A DNA stretch of 64,000 bases from Kryptolebias marmoratus (Eukaryota; Chordata; Actinopteri; Cyprinodontiformes; Rivulidae): contig NC_051438.1 in NCBI RefSeq assembly GCF_001649575.2, positions 27,844,482-27,908,481 on the forward strand. The letters are read 5' to 3'. This document shows, piece by piece, positions 33,950 through 43,985 of this stretch (position 1 is the first letter of the stretch; every line of letters begins with the position of its first letter). The position numbers and the translations under genes are program-made. The notes beneath the pieces are model-generated. The model was not told where the DNA came from. It saw only the letters and a program-made list of their open reading frames with translations, and searched no databases.

Positions 33950-34205
33950 TGGCGGGAGATCATGTAAATAATGGTGTCTTTGTTTGTGATGTTAGCATAA
34001 TATCTCATGCTCCCTTGGACAGATTTTACTGAAACTTTCAGGAAGAACGTCTCCAACAGATCCACCTCTAGGGTCAATTCAAGATGGCCACTGCAGCTAA
34101 GCAACCTTAGCAAACACAAAACTGACTTCAGTTCTGTCAGTTCTACAGTTTGGTTTGATCGTCTGTCATGCCACGTGGCAGGCGACATGCATTCCCTCAC
34201 AGTTT
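33950..34205 (+). repeat. AAGATGGCC dispersed repeat, copy g
   Basis: GGCGGGAGATCATGTAAATA, ATAATATCTCATGCTCC, CAATTCAAGATGGCCACTGC and GGCAGGCGACATGCATTCCC are in family order. The TAGTAGCTGAGAGT block is missing. The copy supplies about 40% of a 207-codon minus-strand frame (33577-34200), which is therefore judged not to be a gene. Confidence 0.82.
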
Positions 34206-34644
34206 TTTAGTTTTCCGGTAAGAAACTCTCTCAGCTGCCGCCCCGTTGACCCTTCCAGTAATCCTCCAACCTTTTCCATCATGGACGTTTTAAAACAACA
34301 CGCAGACGTCAAACTCCGAACTGGAGGCAGACGCTCGACCCCGACAGGAGACAAGTGACAAGTTGTGGGTTTTCTGAACGCACACATTTCGGGCTCGGCG
34401 GGTGCAAACAGATTTAGTGAAATTAGCTGCTGAGGAAACAAAAAGAAATCCCAGAGACGGCGTGTGGAGGAGAAACGAGCAGAGGATCCGTTAGATGTTG
34501 GAACCCGAAGCCACAAGTCGATCCAACGTTCCTGAAGGATCCATATGGATCCCATCGGTTCTTCCTCGTTCTCTTTGTTAGAACTGAGAACAACCTCAAC
34601 TTTAGGAAACCTGTCAGAACATGAGGAAGTAATACTTCATACAG

Positions 34645-35060
34645 CCAGGTACGTACCTGGTACATACCTGACATTTACTGGGTATGTACCTGATACATAC
34701 CTGGTACAGAAAAGGTACGATCCTGGTACTTACAGGGTACGCACCCAGTACTTAAGGGATATGTACCTGGTACTTAACAAGTAAATACTTGGCATTAGTA
34801 GGATACACACCTGGTATTTGTCTGCTACATACCTGGTACTTACCAGGTGTGTACAGGGTCCACATCTGATTCTTACTGGGTACACACCCAGTACTTGGGG
34901 GATATGTACCTGGTACTTACCAGGCAAATACTTGGCATTTAAGGGGTACGCACCTGGTATTTGTCTGGTACATACCAGGTACTTATACAGCGTCCACACC
35001 TGGAGCTTACAGAGTACACACCTGGGTCTTTTATCTAAGAAGACCAGGTAACTACATGGT
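34645..35060 (+). repeat. GGTAC-type minisatellite with 143-bp higher-order repeat
   Basis: Short units resembling TACCTGGTACATACC and GGTACTTACC repeat over about 415 bases. Two higher-order blocks are evident: one from GGGTACGCACCCAGTACTTA (34734) and one from GGGTACACACCCAGTACTTG (34878), about 143-144 bases apart and parallel throughout. Many units are self-complementary. The frames of 65-174 codons over it are repeat artefacts. Confidence 0.9.
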
Positions 35061-35373
35061 GTGTACTGGCCTGTATTATGTATTACTTCATTCAGATTCA
35101 CATTTTTTTTTTTAAACCAGCCCAATTTTACCCTCATCAGTGTTCTTGTTTCACATCTGAGGGCCAGAAGCTCCTGCACACTTAGTGTTTTTATTGTTTT
35201 AAGAAGCCCGGCTGAAAGCTTCCAACATGTCTTTAATTTTTCTAAAAAGACCAATTAATACTTTAATACTGAGCTGAGTTTCATGCTAACTCAAGGATCT
35301 TGCAAAGTGTCACTCAGTATTTCCTGTCCATACATAATTTCTGTATTTAAAGTAATAGCTGTGTTTATTTTAG

Positions 35374-35533
35374 CTCAGATTTCTGCGCAGCGAATGTTTT
35401 CTCAGCAGTTAAACACAGAACTAAAGTGAGATTTGTAAAGTTTCAGAGGCGGACTGAGCAGACGCTACAATACGCCAATAAACTGCAAACCATCTGCACC
35501 AACGAGCTGAAGGAGCTGCCACCTACAGAGCAG
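35374..35533 (+). CDS. Candidate coding exon, product unrecognised
   Basis: A T-rich acceptor, GTGTTTATTTTAG (AG at 35372-35373), precedes 160 bases open in one frame. They contain YANKLQTICTNELKELPP and end CAG|GTAAAG, a good donor, in phase 0. Alternative downstream acceptors at CGCAG (35390) and CTCAGCAG (35408) keep the same frame. The peptide is hydrophilic, probably helical and rich in K, R, T and E; it matches no family I can name. After an 89-base gap typical of short fish introns, a strong acceptor begins a possible next exon at 35623. No upstream exon was found. It could be a small gene, a decayed gene fragment or chance. Confidence 0.3.
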
Positions 35534-35622
35534 GTAAAGAATGAAGTCCTCCGTTTCGCTGAGCGGACACATTTATTACTCATTGGAAAATGAAAAGCTT
35601 GACGATGTTTTCTTTTCTCCAG

Positions 35623-35685
35623 TGTGGAAACGTTACGGAGAACAGAGGAAGAACGTCAGGTTGGCAAAAACGCATCTTCAATTAA
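35623..35685 (+). CDS. Candidate terminal exon following 35374-35533
   Basis: TTTTCTTTTCTCCAG (AG at 35621-35622) is the strongest acceptor-like site in the area. In phase 0, as required by the preceding candidate exon, the frame reads CGNVTENRGRTSGWQKRIFN and then stops at TAA. An AATTAAA lies at the stop. The short length and the lack of any recognised domain keep confidence low. Confidence 0.25.
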   Translation, partial: CGNVTENRGRTSGWQKRIFN

Positions 35686-35739
35686 AAACAGAGTCTGATC
35701 TTTAAAATAACTACGAGGAGTCTCTCATTTAAGTATCTG

Positions 35740-35880
35740 TTGTGAATGACTCTCAGCTACTACCACATCAAATTTCAGCTCAATAGTCAAAGAATTCACT
35801 GAGTTCAAGCTACTTTTGTGCTTTCTAAGGTCACTTGGTTGTGGCGACCATCTTGAATTGGCTCCAAAAGTCACATGATT
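35740..35880 (-). repeat. AAGATGGCC dispersed repeat, copy h
   Basis: On the minus strand CAATTCAAGATGGTCGCCAC is followed by a TGAGCTGAAATTTGATGTGG segment and TAGTAGCTGAGAGTCATT. The ends are missing. Confidence 0.75.
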
Positions 35881-35914
35881 TTTTTTTTTTTAATATTTCT
35901 CCATTTTTAGTTTA

Positions 35915-36720
35915 TCTCCTTGTCAAAATTGTTTGTAGAATTTAAAATCTTTCTCCTAACATCCAAATCTCTGAACAACTAAGCTCCATCTGATATTAAA
36001 GATCTTATTGTTCCATATTTTCCTAACAGAGCTCTTCGCTCTCGGACTGAAGGTTTTCTTGTGGTTCCTAGAGGTTCTAAAAGTAGAACAGGAGGCAGAG
36101 CTTTCAGTTCTCAGGCTCCAACTTCCAGTTTCTGACACCATGTCTACTTTTAAGACTGCTTAAGACTTTTTGATAAATCCTATAGCTGGAGTCGGCCTGG
36201 GTTTCCTGAGCTCTCCTTTAGTTCTGCTGCTGGAGGACAAACTGTCCACATTTCCTCTCTCTGCTGGCTTTACTCTCTTTATGCTCCATTATTGCTGCCA
36301 TTAACATGTTTTTCTTTCCAACGAAACTCCACCTGAACCATAGAAACTCCACCTGAACCATAGAAACTCCACCTGAACCATAGAAACTCCACCTGAACCA
36401 TAGAAACTCCACCTGAACCATAGAAACTCCACCTGGACCATGGAAACTCCTCCGGGACCATGGAAACTCCTCCGGGACCATGGAAACTCCTCCGGGACCG
36501 CCCTTCTGTGTGTGTCTTTGTCCCTTTCCTGTCCTATCAACCCCCCAGCAGGAGTCGTTTCTTCCCACTGTCGCCTTTGAGCTTCTCAGGATGGGAGATC
36601 AGAACGACTTGACGATTCGAAGATTACTTTGACTAACTAGTGTTTTGGAAAGTGCTGTGAGTTTTTTAGTGTCCTGATCTGACTTGTTATGAAACTATAA
36701 ATAAACGGAACAAAATATAA
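35915..36720 (+). mobile_element. LINE 3' remnant (CR1/L2/Rex type) with tandem-repeat insertion
   Basis: Decayed coding sequence reads in pieces as a TSDIKDLI..., FPNRALRS, GFLVVPR and GGRAFSSQAP-like series. This is the C-terminal region shared by a common group of fish non-LTR elements. It is followed by a 3' untranslated block with CCCACTGTCGCCTTTGAGC and an AAATAAACGGA end. It aligns in order with 48440-48910. A 20-bp tandem array (36323-36500) interrupts the untranslated region. Frameshifts and stops show it is inactive. Confidence 0.72.
36323..36500. repeat. 20-bp tandem array, about 9 copies, in LINE 3' region
   Basis: The unit GAAACTCCACCTGAACCATA is repeated about five and a half times almost without change. 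One intermediate unit with CCTGGACCATG follows, then three units with CCTCCGGGACC. The abrupt change from one variant block to another indicates stepwise block expansion. Overlapping minus-strand frames (VQVEFLWFRW, GPGGVSM) come from this array. Confidence 0.95.
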
Positions 36721-36734
36721 CAATATAAAAAGTT

Positions 36735-37085
36735 TTGGTTCTTGTTTGTATTCATGCTCTGATATTTTCTCATGTTTTGTGTGTTTTCGGCTGATCGTTG
36801 GCACCTGTCCTCCATGTTCTCGTTATCCTCACCTGTTCCCGCTCAGCGATGGTTTAAATACTTCCTGGTCTTCACAGCATCTTGTCAGGTCTTGTTTTCG
36901 GTCCTCAGTAGAGCCTCTGTGTTTATATTTTTAGGTTTATGTCTCCAGACCTCCTGTTTGGTTCTTAATTTGTCATTTTGGTTTGCTGCTACAACAACCT
37001 TTTTTATTTTATTATTAAAGTTTAGATTTTCTTTTATTCAGCTTTTCCATTTCAGTCTCTGCAGTCTGGCTCTATATACAGAGTA
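36735..37085 (+). mobile_element. LTR-like repeat, diverged
   Basis: Has the same order of blocks as 21492-21950: CTCACCTGTTCCCGCTCAGC, TTTAAATACTTCCTGGTC, then ATTATTAAAGTTTAGAT-type A/T-rich sequence. The termini are not clear. Confidence 0.45.
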
Positions 37086-37990
37086 CTTTAGCAAATTATA
37101 GCATAATTTACATATAAACATCTTTTAAGAAGTTGTTTTAAGGCACACATCCAGTTTAAGTGTCTTGTTTTAGAAGAAGACCTTTAAACAACCTGGTAAA
37201 AATTACAGCCAAGGTCTTATTATCCCCTGTGAGGAAAGTGCAATCAGAGAGTCATCTGTACGAAGCCCAGCTGAGGAAAAAAAACAAGAAAAGAAACCGT
37301 CTGTGTAACATAACAAGTAGATGGTTTTCTGCTGACAGTTACGCTGCCGACACCAGATTGTCACCAGATGTCTTCCAGATGATAGCGCAGCAGAAACGCA
37401 GCCATGTTGGTAAAAACACATTTTGGTAACAGTCGAGGAAATTAGGACACTTCCTGTCTGTGTGCAGAGCCTGAGACGTCCTCGGACCGACACTTCCTCA
37501 AGGTGAGGAGCTTCTTATCTGTGAAGCTGGACCTGACACATGACGGGGAAATGGCTTCCAAGCCTCCAACTCTCCTTCCTGAAGAGAATTACGTCACGTG
37601 CCGCTCAAACCGCTGGTTTTACCAACACCTGCAGAAACCCACGTGGGGCGCTGAAGCTTGGGTTTATTTATTGACTTTAATTTAATTTATCTGGAACTTT
37701 CTTACAGCATCTCCTGATCTTAAACACCTCTTTACGTTCTAACATTTCTGGACATTAAGGAATATTTACAAAATTAAATTTATTCTTAAACCAAATACAC
37801 ATTTTTTTTTAGGTTTAAACTAGGATAAATGACAGGAAACCTAAAGAAAAACCAACAAATCAGTTCTGTTAAATGTTAAAGCCTGTCTGACCAAAACCAG
37901 AAAGCAGAACTCAACAAATATTGAGCGAAACTTTGATCACGTCCAACAGAAACTCTGAGCTTTGTTTGACATTAACATCACAGCCAACAG
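37086..37990. other. Non-coding stretch
   Basis: Frames at 37160-37429 and 37503-37685 have moderately protein-like composition, but I find no paired splice sites or conserved motif. No gene is called. Confidence 0.45.
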
Positions 37991-37994
37991 ATCA

Positions 37995-38085
37995 TAGGAA
38001 ACACCAAAATGGCCGAAGCTACACCAGTTTTACAGATGAGCTCAAACGTAGCGTGGTGGTAGCTGAGTTATCCACAACACGTACT
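37995..38085 (+). repeat. AAGATGGCC dispersed repeat, fragment i
   Basis: AAAATGGCCGAAGCTACACC is followed by GTGGTGGTAGCTGAGTTAT, the core and middle of the family. Confidence 0.55.
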
Positions 38086-38207
38086 TCGAACACTAACAGG
38101 TGGAACAATATATCGCGATTATTCACAGCATTATTTATGAGATTTGATCAAAATGGTTTTAACTTCTGTTTCAACAAATATAAATATAGTCTTATGTTAC
38201 AGTTAAT

Positions 38208-38933
38208 CAGACCCTCCAGGATTTCACGATGTTGCAATCGCAACTCTTAACGCAAAATCAAGCAAACCCCGCAAAATCGCAACTTTGCCCAAAACACCAC
38301 AACTTTCCCGCAACTTTAACCCAATATTTATTGTTTCTAAAGTGATTCGCCACCGTTTCTGCGGTCTAGTCTCTTCTTNNNNNNNNNNNNNNNNNNNNNN
38401 NNNNNNNNNNNNNNNNNNNNNNNNNNNNNNNNNNNNNNNNNNNNNNNNNNNNNNNNNNNNNNNNNNNNNNNNNNNNNNNNNNNNNNNNNNNNNNNNNNNN
38501 NNNNNNNNNNNNNNNNNNNNNNNNNNNNNNNNNNNNNNNNNNNNNNNNNNNNNNNNNNNNNNNNNNNNNNNNNNNNNNNNNNNNNNNNNNNNNNNNNNNN
38601 NNNNNNNNNNNNNNNNNNNNNNNNNNNNNAAACACTTTGTGTCTGCAAAACATGTGAGGAGAGCTGCAGACCAGGGACAATCCAGAAATGCTCATGAATG
38701 TCAGTTTAGAAGCTATCAAAGTTCTCAAATAAAGCACCTTTTGAGAATGTCAATGTTTGTTGGGAATTATCTTACAAAACTAGAAAGGATTTTTGGTTTA
38801 TATATTAAAAGTTATGGTTGTTTATTGATTTTAGTAAAAAAAAAAAATCGCAACTTTTAGGAAAATGCCCGCAAAATCAGGCATTTTAGCCGCAACAATC
38901 ACAAAAAATGTCCGCGAAATCCTGTAGGGATTG
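38208..38933 (+). mobile_element. Non-autonomous DNA-transposon-like element, copy 2, with internal gap
   Basis: Same family as 1611-2290: left end CAGACCCTCCAGGATTTCAC, shared internal sequence, and right end with GCGAAATCCTGTAGGGATTG. The right end holds an additional CGCAAAATCAGGCATTTTAG segment, a partial duplication of the terminal region not present in copy 1. Positions 38379-38629 are N. No clear target-site duplication. Confidence 0.72.
38379..38629. other. Assembly gap (251 N)
   Basis: The gap lies inside transposon-like copy 2. From the element's start to the shared AAACACTTTG after the gap is 422 bases in both copies, so the N count looks accurate. Confidence 0.95.
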
Positions 38934-40829
38934 GTAAATGAAAACTCTGAGTGGTTAAAAACAGAAGAATATTGAAATCTTTTGGCGCCTTTTAAACTTT
39001 TACCGGAGTGATTCGGGTTTGAAGAGTTTTCCAAAGACAGCTGGAAGGTTTTGTGTTTGAGAGGTCGCGAGGGAACAACAATCTGTGCATTTCACTCTGA
39101 AACAACCTCGGAGTAAGACCTTCAGCATGGAAGCCAGTAATTACATGACGGCTGCAGGAGACCTTGAAGGCGGCGCTCATGACGCCTTCAGATGAAGTCA
39201 AACAATGGACGTAAACTCAGAAACACCTGGATTCCAGTTAACGCTCCCGCTCTGCTTTGTTTCACTTGTGAGGGGGTGAAACGTGACGCCTCGGCTGTCC
39301 TCGGCCAGCGGGTCGGCGCCTGGGGGAATGTCCGAGTGTGGCCTTCGCCTCGGCTACTGTTGGGGGGCTTTCTGAACCCCCGGCGCTCCGACGCTGCCAG
39401 CCTCGGCCCGTAAGCCGAGACCACCCTTCATAAACGGCAGCAGCTGAGCCGCAGCCATGAGCTGTCAGGCCGCATTAAGGCTCGGCACTCCGCGCCGGAC
39501 TCACAGGCGGGTTCCCTGGGAGGCCGAGCCGGGCCACCCCAGAATCACACATCCACCTCAAAAACAGGCCTAAATTCACCCCACCGGACCCCGCAGCCGC
39601 AGAAATGAACCGTGGGAACGCTGCGTGACCCCAAAGCTCTCCCCTTGACGTTAATTAGTGTAATTTCTCCTGAATAAAAGGACATTATTCACCCACAATC
39701 TGGTATTTTTACCATTTATTTTACCCGAACGACGCAGCGGACAGGACGGGCTGTGACCTGATGAAACCAGCCTGCGCCTCCTTTATCTCGCTGCTTGCTG
39801 ACAGATTACTGGAGATATTTTCTCACATATTTCATCCAGTCATTATATCAGAGGAGGGAAGCTGCGTGGAATCCAGAGTCGGGACGTTACCCACCAAGGA
39901 GAGCGTCCGTTTGTGTTGGACTCGCTCCACATCGCCTCATGTTGGAGATTATGGCACAAACCACCCAGAAAGCAGAATCCAAAAGGAATTTTTAATAAGT
40001 TTCTTCAACATTGTGTGGTTCTAACATCCAGGGAGTTTTTTTTTTTGTTCCTGACTCTCTTGCTTCTTTCTTGGCTCTGAGAGCAACAACTGAGTTATTT
40101 ATGGTTTTAAATGTTTGTTTAGATTCATGAAATATTGACTGAGTTCTTGTTAAATGAAGCATTTTATTCAAAAAGACACACAAAGCTTTTCAGCAGGAAT
40201 ATTGATTCTGCTGGGTTACAACTGTTTGAGGGTTTCCTAATTTCCTCGCGGGAGTCGGACGATCTCGCCCTTAAACACATTAAACGACATTTCCACGTAA
40301 AACGGCTGCAGACGTCGTGAACTCATCTCGAACCCGTCCCAGTTTGGTTTTTGTGAGTCTGAAAGTGCGAGAAATGGTTTTGAGTTTGGAAACTTAGAGC
40401 TGCAGCTGATTTGATAACTGCTGAAACATTTTACTACCTCACTGATTTCTGATCCGTGTCGCAGTTTTAGGAGCACGGTTTGCAAAACTGTATTCTTGGT
40501 GGTGCACATTATTACCTGATCGATTCGCTTTGGACGAGTTTTTAAATAAATATTATTTATCATCAGCCGGGTTTTTAGATCTGCATATTCTGGGCTTCAG
40601 ATTCAAAGGAGAAACTCCTGCAGGAGTCAAAATACGACTCAGGCAATCTGGAATTTATGGAAACTAAAAGAAAATGTTTTAAATGTATTTAAAGAGGAAA
40701 TAAAATAAAATTTTCAAAATAAGAGTTTTCATGTTTTTGTTTGAGTTAAACCCCATCATAAACCCTCCAGGGTCCGTTTCTCTGGTTTCAAACGTTAACG
40801 ACTTGTTTTTAGAGTTTCTGTGGGCTGAT
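38934..40829. other. Non-coding stretch with GC-rich central part
   Basis: 39240-39620 is GC- and CpG-rich and unlike its flanks. It is followed by AT-richer sequence (AATTAGTGTAATTTCTCCTG) that looks unique. This could be conserved non-coding DNA or a distal promoter. No open frame with coding-like codon bias or splice sites is supported. Confidence 0.45.
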
Positions 40830-40832
40830 TGT

Positions 40833-41032
40833 GGGCGGAGTTACCTCCTTAGAAGGAGGCGGGGCCAGCTGTGGCAGACCGCTGCAGGACGCTTGGGAGG
40901 TTCATGTTGCCGCGATTATCAGAGGAAATGGAAGCAGAAGAAGAAGAAGAGGAGGACCAGTTGGTCTGGAGTGATGCTGTCAGGAACTGGAGCCCCACGT
41001 TTCACCAGAGGAACCCCCGAGCTTCACGATGA
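40833..41032 (+). other. GC-box/palindrome region with short acidic open frame
   Basis: GTGGGCGGAG and GAGGCGGGGCC are Sp1-like GC boxes flanking the palindrome CCTCCTTAGAAGGAGG (40844-40859). About 70 bases later an ATG (40928) opens 34 codons, MEAEEEEEEDQLVWSDAVRN and onward to a TGA at 41030-41032. This has the look of a small promoter plus first exon, but no donor or further exon is clear. The GAA repeats could simply be low-complexity DNA. Confidence 0.2.
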
Positions 41033-41272
41033 TGTCACACAGTATGCGAGGAGTTTCACCTCCGGACGGCGGGAGGAGGCCGGCGCCTGTTGGACAGCAG
41101 AAGGAGTACATATTTAAGACACAAATGTCGGTTTCTTTCAATTCAGAGAAATTCGAAGTGAAAATTCACGTATTTTGTGTCTCTGACAGTCAGCCTGATG
41201 AGACGTGGACGTTCTCGCCACCTACTGGTGAACTTGGGTATTTCAGTGTTTTTGTTAGAATGAGTCATTTGT

Positions 41273-41284
41273 GGGGGGGGGGGG
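41273..41284. repeat. G12 homopolymer
   Basis: Twelve consecutive G. It creates frame differences around it and is a likely site of sequencing error or length polymorphism. Confidence 0.95.
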
Positions 41285-41756
41285 TTCTGCATCAAAGTAT
41301 AAATTTTAGTCTCTAACTTTGAAGCCATCTCTCTTGACTTGAACCTGATTTTGAACTCGTACAGAAAACTCCGACCTGCTGGCGTGGAACTAAGAGGCTC
41401 ATTTTTAACGTCCTCGTTTCGTCCAGTTGTTGTTTTTTAGTGAGACCACACCGCAGCTCCTACTTTTCCAGGCATTCACAGATTGTTATTGCATGTTCTT
41501 ATCCAGGATTTAATCAGGGCAGACCTAAAATGGCTGCTAATCTGCCTCTGCTGAATGCATCCATCTGCGTCAGGCCTGGAAAACACGCCGCTCTTTACGC
41601 TCGGCTCACTTTGGGACAACTTCGGCTGTTTAAGCTGCTGTTACTCAGCTGGATTGTTTGATTTTCCATCTTCATCACTGCAGTATGCGGTTCCATGCTG
41701 GGTTTTTTTTTTTAACTCTCTGACTTTTCTTCGCCTCTTATTGAAGCTAAAGACAT

Positions 41757-41758
<2 letters not shown>

Positions 41759-41788
<30 letters not shown>
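41759..41788. repeat. (TG)n microsatellite
   Basis: About 15 uninterrupted TG dinucleotides. Confidence 0.97.
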
Positions 41789-41789
<1 letters not shown>

Positions 41790-41884
41790 CCTGCAGAGAT
41801 CAGCTGCTGCAGCTTCCCTCTAACCTGGACCTGCTGTAAAAACAGCCCCGAGTTTCTGCAGCTTTAAACCACATCAAATGAAAC

Positions 41885-42545
41885 GCTACAAGAACATTAG
41901 CTAAAAGAGGCAAAAGACTAGCTAAAAGGAGCAGAACACCAGCTGAGAACTGAAAGAAGTGAAATGCTAGCTAAATGCAGCCTCTACCTAAAAGTTAAAG
42001 GAAGCAAACTGCTAGCTAAATGCTAATAGGCCCAGTAGGAAATGGCTAGCTGAAAGTAGCAAAATACTAGCTAAAAGTTAAGTAGCAAAAGGCTAGCTGA
42101 AAGCTAAACATAGCAAAAGGTTAGCTGAAAGGAACAAAATGATAGCTAACAGCAAAAATGTAAAATGTAAGCAAAAAGTTGGAAGCTTTCAACTGAAAGT
42201 AGCAAAATGTTAGCTAAATGGTAAAGTAGCAAAAGGCTAGCTGAAAGCTAAATATAGTAAAACACTAGCTAAAAGGTAAAATAATAAAAGGCCAGCTAAA
42301 ATGTAATAATAGCAAAAGGCTACGTGAAATCTAAAAGTAGTAAAAGGTTAGCTGAAAGTAAGAAAAAGCTAGCTAACAGCAAAAAAGTAAACTGCTAGCT
42401 AAAAGCAGCAACATGTTAGCTAAAAGGTAAAGTAGCAAAAGGCTGGCTTAAACAATCAAAAGGCTAAAAGTAGCAAAAACTAAGCTAAACGTAGCAGAAC
42501 GGTAGCTAAAACTAGGAGCAGCATAAGAATCTAGCAGCTGCAGCA
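41885..42545 (-). repeat. Degenerate TTTTAGCT minisatellite array 7 (inverted)
   Basis: A-rich on the plus strand: AGCTAAAAGTAGCAAAAGGC and GCTAGCTGAAAGCTAAA units over about 660 bases. Its core follows at 42545-42690, as expected for minus orientation. Confidence 0.9.
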
Positions 42546-42690
42546 GATTTTAATGAGAACAGAGTTTTCTGTGTTTCTATGATGAAGATATTTGTAAATA
42601 AAGTTAAACATTTTGAAATGTTTAATAAGCAGAAGTCCCAGCAGCCGTCTCCTGAATGAGCCGAAGGTTTTGCTGTTCAGAGGATCTCTG
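42545..42690 (-). repeat. Core segment of the TTTTAGCT composite repeat, copy 4
   Basis: On the minus strand: CAAAACCTTCGGCTCATTCA, GGAGACGGCTGCTGGGACTT, AACTTTATTTACAAATATCT and CATAGAAACACAGAAAACTC. It is closest to the copy at 30120-30300. Confidence 0.8.
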
Positions 42691-42699
42691 AGCTGCTGC

Positions 42700-43555
42700 G
42701 TGATTCTAACCTCAGCATTTAAATGGATTTGACCATTTTCTGATTTTTATCTACAAAAAGATGAAAAACTAAAGGTGAACAAAGTTTCAAACCGTGTGAT
42801 TATCTTAATGTTCCCTTTAAATCGCATGTTAACCATAAAGGACAGGAGACAGATGTGGAAGATAAACTTAAAACTCAAAGACTCGTCTGACTGTTTTAAA
42901 CCAGTTTTTGTCCGTTTCATTTGTTTAGCTTCCAAACAACGAGATGAAATCCGATAAAAACACTTTCTTTAATGTTTAATGTAAAGTCTGAGTTGTCAGC
43001 GGAGGCAGGAATAATAATAATAAACATGATATAAAATTATCTGGAGCTTCAAGCCGTGAAACAAGATCAAGAAACCCATAAACCTCCATTAAACCCTCAG
43101 AGATGTGCTGAGTCTTATCTGAATTCCCAAAAGGTCCAAATCTTTTGTTTTGTTTTTTAAGGAAACGTCCAAAATCAACACAAAGTCGAGCGTCGAGCTG
43201 CTATCGTTTCCCCGCTAACGGCTACGCCAACAACAAACGGCACATTTTCAAGGCGTTAAAAGATAAAAACCTCCTAATGTGTTACGATGTTCGAGGCAGG
43301 GAGGAAGCGGGAGGCCGTCTCACCGACCACCGGAGCACACAAAGGTTTTGTTTTTGCTAATCAGAAGCTGTCTCTAAACTCCGAGGGCAACAGGAAGCTC
43401 TGATTAGCTTTCAAAGGCACTTCGAGGAAACTTCAGGTCACCAAAACCAATATGGAGCGCCGAGTTAAGACCATAACCAAAACACTTGATAAACCACAAA
43501 CTGCCGAGGCGTTTATACAGCTGTGGTTGGCTTTTTTTTTTTAAAATATCATTTT
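42700..43555. other. Non-coding stretch
   Basis: No gene or repeat is supported. Confidence 0.5.
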
Positions 43556-43985
43556 CAGGGCCTCTTTCCAATAAGGGCACCCTATAATAAATTATAATAA
43601 ACCATTAATAAGGAGTTACAGATCAAAAGGACAATATTAAAGCTAATATTGTGATCTAACATTAATCTGTGCTCTCTATTCTCACTGTTTACTCTTTATT
43701 TTTTTATTATTTAGCTTTCAACTATTGGTCAGTAAGTAGCACAACAAGCATTCATAGATCAAAAGTCTGCCTTAAAGTTATTTAGTTTTAAGAAAATGAA
43801 GCTGAGCAGCTGGAAAAAATAAATTTACAGAACATCATTTAATATAATCAAAATGTGAGCCTGGTTTTTGTTTTATAAATGCTTATTAATGCTTTATAGG
43901 TTGTTTACAAACTCAACAGTGTTGTCTGTGAAGCGCTGATAAATCATAAAAGTATCTGAAAGTGGCACCATTATTTTTTCTTTTA
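43556..43985. mobile_element. Possible dispersed repeat with TTTATAAATGCTTATTAATG
   Basis: CCTCTTTCCAATAAGGGCAC at the left, an internal TATAAATGCTTATTAATGCT-like block and GTATCTGAAAGTGGCACC at the right resemble a repeat type common in fish genomes. Only one copy is present here, and the ends are not clearly inverted, so this rests on recollection of the motif. Confidence 0.35.

Noticed and set aside
33577..34200. 207-codon minus-strand open frame
   Set aside because: About 40% lies in a copy of the AAGATGGCC repeat that is not open in other copies. No domain, splice support or codon bias is seen.
34730..35254. 174-codon minus-strand frame
   Set aside because: Most of it is the GGTAC minisatellite, whose unit length keeps the frame open.
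36218..36568. Overlapping minus-strand frames with repeated FYGSGGVSM-like segments
   Set aside because: Produced by the 20-bp tandem array, which is open in several frames.
38285..38860. 191-codon frame
   Set aside because: Much of it is N, and the rest is the transposon-like element without transposase motifs.
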